Source of the DNA: Kribbella jiaozuonensis
Lineage (GTDB): Bacteria; Actinomycetota; Actinomycetes; Propionibacteriales; Kribbellaceae
DNA length: 64,000 bases
Assembly: GCF_005233875.1 (NCBI RefSeq)
Contig: NZ_SZPZ01000001.1
Coordinates: 1,426,001 to 1,490,000, forward strand
Reading direction: 5' to 3'
In this document: piece by piece, positions 1 to 8,552 of the stretch
Numbering within the stretch: position 1 is the stretch's first letter
Layout of the letters: each line of letters opens with the position of its first letter
Made by a program: the position numbers and the translations under genes
Notes under the pieces: generated by a model
The model's input: only the letters and a program-made list of their open reading frames with translations
What the model was told of the DNA's origin: nothing
Database searches by the model: none

Positions 1-240
1 CAGCACCCGCACCCCGGGTACGGCGGTCCGCAGCGCGGCGGCCGCCTCGATCCCGTCCAGCCCCGGCATCTCCACGTCGAGCAGCGCGACATCGGGCTGG
101 GAGTTCTTCGCGGCATCGATCACCTCGTCACCGCGACCGACCTCGGCCACCACCTCCAGGTCGGGCTCGAGGTCGAGCAGCGCGGCCAGGGCCCCACGCA
201 CCAGCGCCTGGTCATCGGCGATCAGCAGTCGGATACTCAC
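1..240 (-). CDS. NarL/DesR-type response regulator, N-terminal receiver part (truncated by window edge)
   Basis: The 80 visible residues form a receiver domain. They carry the acidic pair D9/D10, the phospho-acceptor D55 in the context LLDVEMPG, and the GLDGIEA stretch after it. The gene opens with GTG at 240 and its C-terminal part, expected to be a LuxR-type helix-turn-helix, lies outside the window. It sits 10 bases downstream of a DesK-like kinase gene on the same strand, so the two are almost certainly partners. The kinase, the ABC permease and the ATPase upstream complete a classic four-gene layout in which the two-component system controls the exporter. The signal sensed cannot be read from sequence. 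Confidence 0.9.
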   Translation of the reverse strand, partial: MSIRLLIADDQALVRGALAALLDLEPDLEVVAEVGRGDEVIDAAKNSQPDVALLDVEMPGLDGIEAAAALRTAVPGVRVL

Positions 241-250
241 AGGTCCATCC

Positions 251-1396
251 TCACAGGCCGACGCGAACTGCGAGCCGGAACCCACCGCCGGGCGCCTGAC
301 CGACCTGCACACTCGCACCGGCCTGGTCCGCACGCTCCCGCAGCCCGACCAGCCCGTGCCCCGACGCGCCACCACCCGGCGTCGGTCCCTTCCCGTCATC
401 CAGTACTTCGATCTGCGTCGCCGTGATCCGGATCGTGCACCGCTTCGCGCCGGAGTGGCGTACGACGTTCGTCACGCCCTCCCGTACCACCCACGCGAAC
501 AGCTCCCGGTTCTCCTCCGGTACTTCGTCCATCGTGGTCGGCAGGTCGGCCTTGATCTCGGCGGCCTGCAACGCGGCCCGCGCCGAGACCAGCTCACCGG
601 CCAGGCTCAGCTCGCGGTACCCGGCGACCGCGGCCCGTACGTCGGCCAGCGCCGCCCGCGCCAGGCTCTCGACGTCCGCGACCTCGGCGGCCGCCCGGGT
701 CGGGTTCGCCTCGATCAGCTTGCCGGCCAGCTCCGCCTTCACCGTGATGACGGTGAGCGAGTGCCCGAGGATGTCGTGCAGGTCGCGGGCGAAGCGGTTC
801 CGCTCCTCCTGCACAGCCAGCTCGGCCATGTCCTTGCGGGCGGCGTTCAGCTCGATGCTGCGCTGGATCGCCCGCCGCAGTCCGAACACCGCCAGCGCGC
901 CGAGGAAGATCGCGAAGCCGTAGCTGCCGTCGTCGGTCCACCCGGGCACCACCCGCAGCGAGACCTCGGTGCCGGCGAGCAGGACCGCGACGAACGCGAC
1001 GGCCGCCCGGAGATCCAGCAGCATCATCGCGACGGAGGCGATGTAGACGAGGCCCGTGAGCGCGGTCTGGCCGGCCGTCGGGATCATCAGCAGGCAGAGC
1101 GTGAGCATCAGGCCCAGGTACGCGACCTGCTGCCAGACCCTCAGCAGGTGCTTGCGGGCCATCCGGCGCAGGATCCCGAAGAACCCCAGGTAGCTGGCCG
1201 CGAACAGGATCACCGTCAGGAACCCGAGGACCTGGGTGACCCCGTCCTTGCGCTCCGCGATCTTCTGCAGCGGCTGCGCCAGGTAGAACAGCCAGACCCC
1301 CGCGGCCAGCCAGCCCCAACGGCCCGGTCCGGCGCCGACGCGGTCGGCCATCCCGTCCAGGACGCTGGGTCTGCGGTTGGTCGTCACGGTGGTCAC
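251..1396 (-). CDS. DesK-like sensor histidine kinase (HisKA_3)
   Basis: About 381 residues. The N-terminal half has five or six hydrophobic membrane segments (residues ~25-170). The dimerisation helix carries the phospho-acceptor H207 in the context ARDLHDILGHSL, typical of HisKA_3 kinases. A HATPase domain follows with an N-box (EGVTNVVRHSG) and a G-box (GHGLVGLRERA). The GTG at 1396, 8 bases after the permease stop, is chosen because it starts closest to the upstream stop; GTG 1387 and ATG 1351 are alternatives and no start has a strong Shine-Dalgarno sequence. The gene is co-directional with the ABC transporter upstream and the response regulator downstream, so it probably reports on a membrane or drug stress handled by the exporter. 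That role is inferred from gene order. Confidence 0.9.
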   Translation of the reverse strand: MTTVTTNRRPSVLDGMADRVGAGPGRWGWLAAGVWLFYLAQPLQKIAERKDGVTQVLGFLTVILFAASYLGFFGILRRMARKHLLRVWQQVAYLGLMLTLCLLMIPTAGQTALTGLVYIASVAMMLLDLRAAVAFVAVLLAGTEVSLRVVPGWTDDGSYGFAIFLGALAVFGLRRAIQRSIELNAARKDMAELAVQEERNRFARDLHDILGHSLTVITVKAELAGKLIEANPTRAAAEVADVESLARAALADVRAAVAGYRELSLAGELVSARAALQAAEIKADLPTTMDEVPEENRELFAWVVREGVTNVVRHSGAKRCTIRITATQIEVLDDGKGPTPGGGASGHGLVGLRERADQAGASVQVGQAPGGGFRLAVRVGL

Positions 1397-1404
1397 GGTA
1401 CCGG

Positions 1405-2139
1405 TCAGGCGCGGGCGGTGTCGGCGCGGAATCGGCGCAGCCCGATGAATCCGAGTACGACGGTCCAGGCGAGCACCACGAGCAGCGCCTGGGTGTCCAC
1501 CCCGCCCTGCGTCAGGGCGCTGCGGGAGGTCAGTCCGGTCCAGTACGCCGGGGTCAGCTGCGCGATGTGCTTCATGATCGACGGCATCTGGTCGACCGGC
1601 AGCCACAGGCCGCCGAAGGCCGCGATCAGCATCGTGCTCAGACCGGTGATCGGCTGCACGCTGTCCGGCTTGGCGACGTACCCGATGACCAGGCCCAGGG
1701 CGGCGAACGGCAGGGCGCCCAGCCAGGACACCATCGCGACCATCGCCCACTGGCCGGCGTCCAGATGCACGTGGCCGACGGCCATGCCGAAGACGAACAC
1801 GACGAGCAGCGGCGGGATCGCCAGCAGCAGCGACAGGATCACCTTGTTGACGACGTACGCCTGCGGCTTCAGCGGGGTGAGCCGCAGCGTGCGGTTCCAG
1901 CCGCCGTCGCGCTCGGCCGCGATCACGCCGCCGCTGCTCATCGCGGCGGACATCGAGCCGAACATCGCCATACTCACCATCACGTACGCGATCGCGGAGA
2001 TCCCGCCCTCGGTGGCGTCCTTGGGGATCGTCAGGCCGAAGATCATGAACAGCACCAGCGGCATCAGGATCGAGAAGATCAGCACCCGGCGGTTCCGCAG
2101 GGTGCGGCGGATGTCGAAGATCAGGTAGTTGCGGTTCAT
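1405..2139 (-). CDS. ABC-2 type transporter permease
   Basis: A 244-residue integral membrane protein with about six hydrophobic spans and the usual ABC-2 start: a short cytoplasmic N-terminus, then a first span at residues ~20-40. The start ATG overlaps the stop of the ATPase gene by four bases (ATGA at 2136-2139), so translation is coupled and the two products probably form one exporter. The family includes daunorubicin-type and lipid or drug exporters. The linked DesK-like system makes an envelope or drug-efflux role likely, but the substrate is unknown. Confidence 0.9.
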   Translation of the reverse strand: MNRNYLIFDIRRTLRNRRVLIFSILMPLVLFMIFGLTIPKDATEGGISAIAYVMVSMAMFGSMSAAMSSGGVIAAERDGGWNRTLRLTPLKPQAYVVNKVILSLLLAIPPLLVVFVFGMAVGHVHLDAGQWAMVAMVSWLGALPFAALGLVIGYVAKPDSVQPITGLSTMLIAAFGGLWLPVDQMPSIMKHIAQLTPAYWTGLTSRSALTQGGVDTQALLVVLAWTVVLGFIGLRRFRADTARA

Positions 2140-3038
2140 GCCAGGGTCTCCTCTTGGGCCGCGCTGATCGCGAGGACGGCGTCCTCCAGGTCGGCGGACG
2201 TGACTTCGATGTCGTGGGCGGTGGTGTTCTCCAGCAGGTGCCGCAGCGTGTTGTCGGAGTCCGCGCACTGCATCAGGACGACCTCACCGCGGGTCTCGAC
2301 ATTCCGTACGCCGGGCAGCGACGCGAGCGCGGCGAGATCGGCGCCGGGGATCGTGGCGCGGATGGTCCGGCCGGACACGCTCGCCTTGATCTGTGCGGCG
2401 GTGCCGTCGGCAACGACCTTGCCGTTGCGCATCAGCACGACGCGGTCGGCGTACGAGTCCGCCTCCTCGAGGTAGTGGGTGGCGAACAGGACCGTGCGGC
2501 CGCGGGCGGTCTCGGCGTGCATCGAGGCCCAGAAGTCACGGCGGGACTCCACGTCCATACCGGTCGTCGGCTCGTCCAGCACGATCAGGTCGGGCTGCGG
2601 GATGATCGCCATCGCGAACCGCACCCGCTGCTTCTGACCGCCGGACAGCGCCTTCATCGTCCGGCCGGTGAGGTCCGCGATACCGGCGCGCTCGAGCGCC
2701 TCCTGGACCGGCATCGGGTCCCTGTGCAGGCCGGCGACCAGGTTCAGGAGTTCGCCGACCTTGGCGTCCTCGATGATCCCGCCGCTCTGCAGCATCACGC
2801 CGACCTGACCCTGGGCGATCGCGTCGGTCGGCGTACCGCCGTACACCTGGACCGTGCCGTTGTCCGGCTTCACCAGGCCGAGCAGCATCTCGATCGTGGT
2901 CGATTTGCCCGCGCCGTTCGGCCCGAGCAGCGCCACCACCTCACCGGCCCGGATGGTCAGATCCACCCCGGCGACGGCCTGCACGTCCGCATAGTTCTTG
3001 GTCACACCCCGCAGGCTGACCGCAGTCGTTGTCGTCAT
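2136..3038 (-). CDS. ABC transporter ATP-binding protein
   Basis: 300 residues. The nucleotide-binding domain is intact: Walker A GPNGAGKST (residues 39-47), signature LSGGQKQR, Walker B LIVLDEPTTGMD and an H-loop histidine (FATHYLEEA). About 75 residues follow the ATPase core, as in DrrA-like ATPases. The start ATG at 3038 gives the usual N-terminus beginning just before the first strand. It is the first gene of the exporter/two-component operon, and its promoter must lie in the 3039-3212 spacer shared with the divergent DUF1269 gene. Confidence 0.93.
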   Translation of the reverse strand: MTTTTAVSLRGVTKNYADVQAVAGVDLTIRAGEVVALLGPNGAGKSTTIEMLLGLVKPDNGTVQVYGGTPTDAIAQGQVGVMLQSGGIIEDAKVGELLNLVAGLHRDPMPVQEALERAGIADLTGRTMKALSGGQKQRVRFAMAIIPQPDLIVLDEPTTGMDVESRRDFWASMHAETARGRTVLFATHYLEEADSYADRVVLMRNGKVVADGTAAQIKASVSGRTIRATIPGADLAALASLPGVRNVETRGEVVLMQCADSDNTLRHLLENTTAHDIEVTSADLEDAVLAISAAQEETLA

Positions 3039-3212
3039 ACCCAGAAGCTTGTCCGAGGACGTCGTACACCCCCTGGATCGCTCGTCACGACCCACCCATG
3101 ACATCCGTCAGCCCAACTATTCGCCCGGGCCGACCGTCCACTCAGTGAAGAGGAGGTGGTTGAGGTGGTCGAACTACGGGCACGAGTGGGAGGGTGGCAG
3201 GGGAGGACCGAG

Positions 3213-3704
3213 ATGGCGACGTTGACGGTGTGGAAGTTCGAGACCTGGGACGGGGCCAACCAGGCGATCGGGACGCTGGAGAGCCTGGCCAAGCAGAAGC
3301 TGATCCGGGTGCATGATGCGGCGTCGGTCTCGTGGCAGCCGGAGAAGAGGCGGCCGCGGACGCGGCAGGTGCGGAACATGACCGGGCCGGGCGCGGTCGG
3401 CGGGGCGTTCTGGGGGATGTTGTTCGGGACGATCTTCCTGATGCCGTTCGCGGGGGCCGCGATCGGGGCCGCGGCGGGTGCGGTGGCCGGACGGCTCATC
3501 GACGTCGGGATCGACGACGACTTCATCAAGGAAGTGCGGGCTCAGGTGACGCCGGGTACGTCGGCGCTGTTCCTGCTGTCCAGCGACGAGGAGACGGACA
3601 AGGTCCGTGAGACCTTCAAGAAGACAAGGCTCCGCGCCAAGCTGATCCACATCAAGCTGAGCGACGACCAGGAGTCCGCCATCCACGAGATGTTCGACAA
3701 CTAG
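3213..3704 (+). CDS. DUF1269-family membrane-associated protein
   Basis: 163 residues. It has a soluble N-terminal part (TLTVWKFETWDGANQA), a glycine/alanine-rich hydrophobic hairpin at residues ~58-94 and a C-terminal soluble part. This matches the DUF1269 pattern, whose members are thought to be membrane-associated; their function is not established. ATG 3213 is chosen because a strong Shine-Dalgarno sequence (GGGGAGGA, 3201-3208) precedes it at the right distance. The stop codon overlaps that of the convergent glycoside hydrolase: TAG on both strands shares the palindrome CTAG at 3701-3704. Confidence 0.85.
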   Translation: MATLTVWKFETWDGANQAIGTLESLAKQKLIRVHDAASVSWQPEKRRPRTRQVRNMTGPGAVGGAFWGMLFGTIFLMPFAGAAIGAAAGAVAGRLIDVGIDDDFIKEVRAQVTPGTSALFLLSSDEETDKVRETFKKTRLRAKLIHIKLSDDQESAIHEMFDN

Positions 3705-4987
3705 ACGTCCGGGTGGGCTGACACGAAGCTCTTGAAGGCCGAGTACGGCGGGTCGAGCGGCGTACCGTCAGCCTCGGTCAGACCCCACTGGGTGCCGCCG
3801 TCGAGCTCGTAGAACATCGCCGACCGGAACGCCTCGGTGGTGCGGTGGGAGCGGAACTCGGCGAGCTGACTCTGGATGTACGACGCCCGGTGCGTGGTGC
3901 CCTGGTTGGGATCGGAGTTCCACTCGGTCATCATGAACGGCTTGCCGTAGCGGGCCTTCGCGTAGACCGGGAGATTGAACGACGGGCCGGCGCCGTCGGC
4001 GCCGATGTGGAAGATGTCGCCGTCGCCCTCGTAGTTGTGCCAGGTGGTGATGTCCCAGCGGATCTGCGGGTAGCCGCCGGAGCCGTCCGGCTGCAGGCCG
4101 TCCCAGAGCGCGTCCGCGGCGCCGATATCGGACTTGCAGAAGTTGATGCCGCACGCCGCTGACGGCTGCACGGTCTTCACGCCGTCGATCAGGCCCTTCA
4201 TGAAACCGCGCATGATCGGCCAGTTCGTGTTGTTGAAGTCGATCGCCTTGGTGCCGGCGTCGGCGACGTGGTCCGGCAGGATGATGTACGGATCCCGGGT
4301 CAGCTCGTTGCCGCACTCGTACATCGTCACGCCGTACGGCGCGAACGCCTGCGCGACCTGGGTGCTGATCGCGCGTGCGGCGTTGTACGCGTCCGACTCG
4401 GTGCCGTACGCCAGCGCTCCGCTCGCGTCGCGCAGGCCGGCGTCGATCACCGGGAACGTGTGTTTCCCGACGCTGTTCAGGTGACTTGCGATCGCGGCGG
4501 CGCGGCCGATCGTGCTTGCGTCGCCGCCGGTGTTCACGCGGAAGACCGATGCGCCTAGTCCGGACATCCGGTCCGCGATCACGGCCGGCGAGAGCTGGGT
4601 GTCGTAGTGCCCGTTGACGCCGTACATCAGACCGGCCGGGGCGGAGAGTGCGGTTCGCGGATCGGTGACCTTGCGCCAGACGTCGTTGAAGCAGACGTAC
4701 CACTGGCCGCCGGTGCCGCAGTGGTACACCCGGCCGCCGTACCAGAGCAGGACGGAGACGTTGTAGGTCTCGCCGACGGTCGAGCCGTTGCGGTAGATGA
4801 CGCCGCCGGAGACGGTCCAGACGGCGCCGCCGATGTCGGTGATCGAGGTGGCCGACGGGATGGTCGTGCCCTCCGGCGAGGCGTTGGGCGAGTCGCCGGC
4901 AGCGGCGTACGGCGTACCTACGGCGGTGGTGATGAAGGCGGTGGCAGCTGCCGCACCGAGCAGCACGCGACGCGAGACCTGTTTCAT
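3701..4987 (-). CDS. Tat-exported glycoside hydrolase, clan GH-A type
   Basis: 428 residues. The N-terminus has a twin-arginine signal (SRRVLLGAAA) with an AxA cleavage region near residue 30. Residues ~47-110 form a small beta-rich module with WTVSGG, VSVLLWYGG and a Cys pair. The catalytic part begins around residue 120. Two glutamates stand in classic clan A positions: E228 in ECGNELTRDP (acid/base) and E355 in MMTEWNSDP (nucleophile). The exact family cannot be fixed by eye; GH39- or GH5-like is most likely. It is divergent from a second clan A-type enzyme, with a palindromic operator candidate at 5012-5029 only 25 bases before its start. Confidence 0.8.
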   Translation of the reverse strand: MKQVSRRVLLGAAAATAFITTAVGTPYAAAGDSPNASPEGTTIPSATSITDIGGAVWTVSGGVIYRNGSTVGETYNVSVLLWYGGRVYHCGTGGQWYVCFNDVWRKVTDPRTALSAPAGLMYGVNGHYDTQLSPAVIADRMSGLGASVFRVNTGGDASTIGRAAAIASHLNSVGKHTFPVIDAGLRDASGALAYGTESDAYNAARAISTQVAQAFAPYGVTMYECGNELTRDPYIILPDHVADAGTKAIDFNNTNWPIMRGFMKGLIDGVKTVQPSAACGINFCKSDIGAADALWDGLQPDGSGGYPQIRWDITTWHNYEGDGDIFHIGADGAGPSFNLPVYAKARYGKPFMMTEWNSDPNQGTTHRASYIQSQLAEFRSHRTTEAFRSAMFYELDGGTQWGLTEADGTPLDPPYSAFKSFVSAHPDV

Positions 4988-5011
4988 TTCCGGCTCCCAT
5001 CTGGAGGGAGA

Positions 5012-5029
5012 TGCGCAATTGTTTGCGCA
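5012..5029. promoter_or_regulatory. Perfect inverted repeat, candidate repressor operator
   Basis: TGCGCAA (5012-5018), a 4-base spacer TTGT, then TTGCGCA (5023-5029). It lies 25 bases upstream of the minus-strand hydrolase start, where bound protein would block transcription. Binding by the LacI protein encoded at 8553 is possible, since its own candidate operator contains GCGCAA, but this is inference. Confidence 0.6.
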
Positions 5030-5078
5030 GCCAGCATGAGCGCCGGCAATCAAACCGTCAAGAGCTCGCAATGCACCG

Positions 5079-5106
5079 TTGACAAAGTTGTCATCCCGGT
5101 TCTAGC
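5079..5106 (+). promoter_or_regulatory. Candidate promoter with palindrome for the plus-strand hydrolase
   Basis: TTGACA at 5079-5084 is a consensus -35 element. TCTAGC at 5101-5106 is a weak -10 candidate 16 bases downstream. The -35 is embedded in a perfect palindrome TGACAA-AG-TTGTCA (5080-5093), which could be an operator. It lies about 55 bases before the GTG start at 5161. Confidence 0.4.
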
Positions 5107-5160
5107 GTCCCCGATCAACCCCCTGATCCCGCGTGAATCTTGATCCTCGACGGAGTCCTC

Positions 5161-7449
5161 GTGAAGATTCGTCCGCTGTCCGCAGGGCTTGCCGTGGTGC
5201 TGCTGTGCACGGTCTCACCGGCACCATCTGTGCAAGCATTTTCACTAACCTCCGAGGCCGTGCCTGTCAGCTGTACGCCGGCGGCCCCGAACCCGACCAC
5301 CGACAACGTGACCGACTACCGGCTCGACGCCAATGCCGTCGCGCCCGGCCGTTGGTCGTACCAATCGATCGCCGGCGACGCCACCAGCCTGCTGGGCAAG
5401 GGCGGCTCGGGCGTGTTCGCGGCCGACGAGTGGGCGGCCGACGTGAAGAAGCCCGAACACGCCTGGTTCGTGAAGGCCGACGGCTCGATCGGCACCGACT
5501 ACCGCGCCATCGCCGAGACCTACACGGTCGCCGACCAGGCCGACGGGAAGGACGTGCACCTCCGCGGTAGCTTCGACTCGCCGGGCGGCCGCTTCCGGGT
5601 GTTGCTCGCCCACGACGGCGACGCCACCAAGGTCGCGGGGCCGTTCACCGAGCTCTACACCTACACCGGCAAGGCCGCGTCGTTCGATCTCGACGTCATC
5701 GCGTCGAAGGGCGACGACCTCCTGTTCGTCAGCGATCAGGTCACCACCTGGTGGGCGCCCGGCAAGCTGAAGGCAGCGATCACCACCGAGTTGGCTCCGG
5801 AGACCGCGGCAGTCACGGCCACGCCCGGCCCTGGCGCGGTCCGGTCGGGCGCGACTGTGCAGCTCGCCAGCGCGACGAAGGATGCCTGCATCCGCTACAC
5901 GACCGACGGCAGCGACCCGGCGATGTCGACTACGGCGTACCCCTACCGCATGCCGATCGCGATCACCGCCGACACCGACCTGAAGGCGGTCGCCACCGCG
6001 ACCGGCTCCGCGCCCAGCGTCGTGGCCGACCTGCCGTTCGTGCTCAACGAGCCGTTCCGCGCGTTCGCCGGTGAGAACCAAGGCACCCAGACCGGTCTCG
6101 TCGCCGGCGTGCAATGGGACCGGATGGACTTCGACTGGGGATCGATCGAACCGGCGAAGGGCCAGATCGACCAGGCCGCTGTCGCCGAGTACCTGCGCCA
6201 GTTCAACCTCGCCAAGTCACACGGCATCACGATCCTGCCGGTGCTGGCGTACACCGCCGGCTGGGCGGCCAACCGCACCGGCTACTCGTACGACTTCCAT
6301 GGAAAGACCTACGAGTACGGCCCGGCGAAGTCCGAGAACAACGGCCAGTTCGTCCGTCAACTGGTGACCAAGGACGCGAGCGGCAAGGTGCTGTCGACGA
6401 AGGACGTGCAGACGAGCATCGGCCGTACGCCGCCGCAGAACCCGGCCGACTGGGCGAACTTCGTCAAGCTCGCGGTCGACACCCTGAAGCCGCTGGGGAT
6501 CACCTACTTCCAGGTCTGGAACGAGGCCTACCCCGGCTCCGGTTTCTGGGAGGGCGGCATGGATCAGTACATGACCGACATTCAGTTGCCGGCGGCAAAG
6601 ATCATCCACGACGCGGGCGTCAAGCTCGTTTACGGCGGCTGGATCTGCGGCGCGCCGCTGAGTGAGTACATCGCGCTGCTCGACAAGTTCAAGGCCTGGA
6701 AGAGTATCGACGTGTACGACCTGCACTACATGCCGATCGGCACGATGCAGACCATCTACGCGGCGGCACAGAAGCGCGGGATCAAGAATCCTGCCGTCTG
6801 GCAGACCGAGATCGGCTTCACCACCGAGGACAAGTTCGTCGCCGACATCTACCCGCGCGCCTTCCACTGGGCACTGAGCAAGGGCGGCAACGACCTCGAC
6901 CGGTTCAAGCTGCTGTACTTCGCGGAGTGGGCCCCCGACGACACCAGCGCCTTCGGGTACAACCGGACCCTGCGCACCGGCAACAACCTCAGCCCCAAGG
7001 GGAAGACCCTGGTGACCCTGGCGAATCTGTTGCGCGGGGCAAAGGCCACGACGTACGACGACTTCGAGACGTCACCGCAGCTGAAGCCGGAGCTGAACGA
7101 GGCGCTGTCCACGGCCAACGGCTTCCGGCTCGACGACAAGCGGGTCGTGCTCGCGATCGACCTCAAGCGGCAGAACCAGGCCGACATCTTCGAGGACCCG
7201 AACACCGGTGACACCATCCACCTGAACTTCGGCGAGCCGACGATGACCGTCACGCTCCGGAACGTCCGCAGCGTGAAGTCGCTCGACCGCGTCGACCTGT
7301 ACGGGAACCGGACGCCGCTGCAGTGGAAGAACACCGGCCACGACACGATCGAGGCCGAGGTGCCGATCATCGATCCGGACCCGACCGTGAAGGCGCTCAA
7401 CCAGACCGAGCAGGAGGACGTGTTCTACCTGTCCCTGCAGCAGAGCTGA
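5161..7449 (+). CDS. Secreted multidomain glycoside hydrolase, GH39-like / clan A
   Basis: 762 residues. A Sec signal peptide occupies residues 1-26 (cleavage after SVQA). A beta-rich domain runs to ~225. A chitobiase-C-like or Ig-like module follows at ~226-300 (IRYTTDGSDPAMS). The (beta/alpha)8 catalytic domain spans ~310-660 and a C-terminal beta domain ends the protein. E455 in VWNEAYPG and E550 in WQTEIGF are the expected acid/base and nucleophile. GTG 5161 is preferred over TTG 5140 because CGGAG stands at 5151-5155 and because it gives a clean signal peptide. The gene is divergent from another clan A-type enzyme and convergent with a CE15-like esterase, which suggests hemicellulose breakdown. 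The substrate is unproven. Confidence 0.82.
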   Translation: MKIRPLSAGLAVVLLCTVSPAPSVQAFSLTSEAVPVSCTPAAPNPTTDNVTDYRLDANAVAPGRWSYQSIAGDATSLLGKGGSGVFAADEWAADVKKPEHAWFVKADGSIGTDYRAIAETYTVADQADGKDVHLRGSFDSPGGRFRVLLAHDGDATKVAGPFTELYTYTGKAASFDLDVIASKGDDLLFVSDQVTTWWAPGKLKAAITTELAPETAAVTATPGPGAVRSGATVQLASATKDACIRYTTDGSDPAMSTTAYPYRMPIAITADTDLKAVATATGSAPSVVADLPFVLNEPFRAFAGENQGTQTGLVAGVQWDRMDFDWGSIEPAKGQIDQAAVAEYLRQFNLAKSHGITILPVLAYTAGWAANRTGYSYDFHGKTYEYGPAKSENNGQFVRQLVTKDASGKVLSTKDVQTSIGRTPPQNPADWANFVKLAVDTLKPLGITYFQVWNEAYPGSGFWEGGMDQYMTDIQLPAAKIIHDAGVKLVYGGWICGAPLSEYIALLDKFKAWKSIDVYDLHYMPIGTMQTIYAAAQKRGIKNPAVWQTEIGFTTEDKFVADIYPRAFHWALSKGGNDLDRFKLLYFAEWAPDDTSAFGYNRTLRTGNNLSPKGKTLVTLANLLRGAKATTYDDFETSPQLKPELNEALSTANGFRLDDKRVVLAIDLKRQNQADIFEDPNTGDTIHLNFGEPTMTVTLRNVRSVKSLDRVDLYGNRTPLQWKNTGHDTIEAEVPIIDPDPTVKALNQTEQEDVFYLSLQQS

Positions 7450-7457
7450 AGCACGAT

Positions 7458-7493
7458 GCACGCCCTCACCTTTGCGCAAAGGTGAGGGCGTGC
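7458..7493. terminator. 36-bp perfect palindrome, bidirectional terminator overlapping a coding end
   Basis: The sequence from 7458 to 7493 equals its own reverse complement: arms GCACGCCCTCACC and GGTGAGGGCGTGC flank TTTGCGCAAA. It starts 9 bases after the hydrolase stop. It also contains the last codons and stop of the convergent esterase (stop at 7466-7468), so one hairpin can serve both transcripts. Confidence 0.8.
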
Positions 7494-8443
7494 CTCCAAT
7501 CCTCCTCGAGCAGGTCGTGCCCGCCGGCCCGCACGTGGTAGCCGATCCCGCCGCCCTCGAACGCCGGAGTCGCCGCCACGACGGCCAGGTACTCGCCGAT
7601 CGGATCGGCCCACGCGTCGTCCTCCGCGCTGGCGACATACACCCGCCGCGGCGCGATACAGGCGAGCAGTTGGTGCTGGTCGATCGGCAGGCTCTTCTCG
7701 AGACCGGCGTACGCCGAGAGCGACGGGACGAACCAGTGCGGGAAGCGCGAGGTGATCGCGGCGATGTCCTCGCCGCCGGGATGCCGGAAGAGCGAAGCGC
7801 CGCAACAGCCGGAGTCGTTCGACACCGTCAGGACGAAGCGCTCGTCCTGCGCGCCCGCCCAGAGTGCGGCCTTGCCGAGCCTGGAGTGTCCGAGCGCGAC
7901 CGCGCCGGCCGTGGTCAGGCCGTCGATGGCGGCGGCGATGTCGAGGCAGCGCGACATCCCCCACGCCCAGGCTCCGACCGCGCCCCACGATCCCGCTTCC
8001 GCCGGGAACAACGCCCGTACGCCGGGAGTCGTCGGCGCCGGGTCGTCGGGCTCGATCTGGCGGTAGTCCACGGTCAGTACGGCGTACCCGGCGGCTGCGA
8101 TCGCGGCGTACGGCCAGCGTTGTGCCTGGTCGCCGTCGATCGTCTGATCGTTGCCGGTGAAGTTGAGCGCGACGATGACCGGCGCCGGGGTTGTGCCCAC
8201 GGGAAGGTGCAGGAGGGTGTCGAGCTCGAGGTCGCCGAGCGGGCAGCTGATGGTGGCCCGGTGACGTAGGCGATGGGCGAGCTCGCCCTCCTCCCGCGAC
8301 CGCAGTACGACGTCGGTCACGTGGCCGCCGGTCGGCGTACGGCCGTAGATCGTGCGGGCGAAGTCGTCGACCGACGCGGCTCCGGCGGGCAGCTCGGGCA
8401 GTTCGGCACGTTGCCAGGCCTCGGGGAGTGCGGCGTCGGTCAT
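7466..8443 (-). CDS. CE15-like esterase (glucuronoyl / acetylxylan esterase type), alpha/beta hydrolase fold
   Basis: 325 residues. The nucleophile elbow GHSRLGKA (S187) and the stretch VSNDSGCCGAS after it are characteristic of the glucuronoyl esterase group (CE15) and related acetylxylan esterases. A histidine in RAGGHDLLEEDW (~312) fits the catalytic base. No signal peptide is visible, so the protein is probably cytoplasmic and would act on imported oligosaccharides. It is divergent from a LacI regulator, whose likely operator lies between the two starts. With the nearby clan A hydrolases this suggests handling of ester-decorated xylan fragments; the exact ester is inference. The C-terminal residues ALTFAQR are encoded by the terminator palindrome. 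Confidence 0.8.
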   Translation of the reverse strand: MTDAALPEAWQRAELPELPAGAASVDDFARTIYGRTPTGGHVTDVVLRSREEGELAHRLRHRATISCPLGDLELDTLLHLPVGTTPAPVIVALNFTGNDQTIDGDQAQRWPYAAIAAAGYAVLTVDYRQIEPDDPAPTTPGVRALFPAEAGSWGAVGAWAWGMSRCLDIAAAIDGLTTAGAVALGHSRLGKAALWAGAQDERFVLTVSNDSGCCGASLFRHPGGEDIAAITSRFPHWFVPSLSAYAGLEKSLPIDQHQLLACIAPRRVYVASAEDDAWADPIGEYLAVVAATPAFEGGGIGYHVRAGGHDLLEEDWRHALTFAQR

Positions 8444-8505
8444 GAAGGCTCCCTGTGAGGTTGAGCGTTTTCGCAGGCGATCTACGCCCGATCAGGTTAG
8501 TTGAG

Positions 8506-8519
8506 CGCAAGCGATTTCA
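8506..8519. promoter_or_regulatory. LacI-family operator candidate
   Basis: Read on the minus strand the site is TGAAATCGCTTGCG. It matches the LacI/GalR-family consensus TGNAANCGNTTNCA at every fixed position except the last. It is centred on the CG at 8512-8513, between the esterase start (8443) and the LacI start (8553). TTGAGCG also occurs twice exactly 40 bases apart (8461 and 8501). Confidence 0.65.
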
Positions 8520-8552
8520 CACCTCTACACTCGGGTTTCGAGAGGAGGACGG

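Noticed and set aside
356..2128. Very long plus-strand frame opposite the kinase and permease
   Set aside because: It is a high-GC shadow of the minus-strand genes. The minus strand has HisKA, HATPase and ABC-2 motifs; the plus frame has none.
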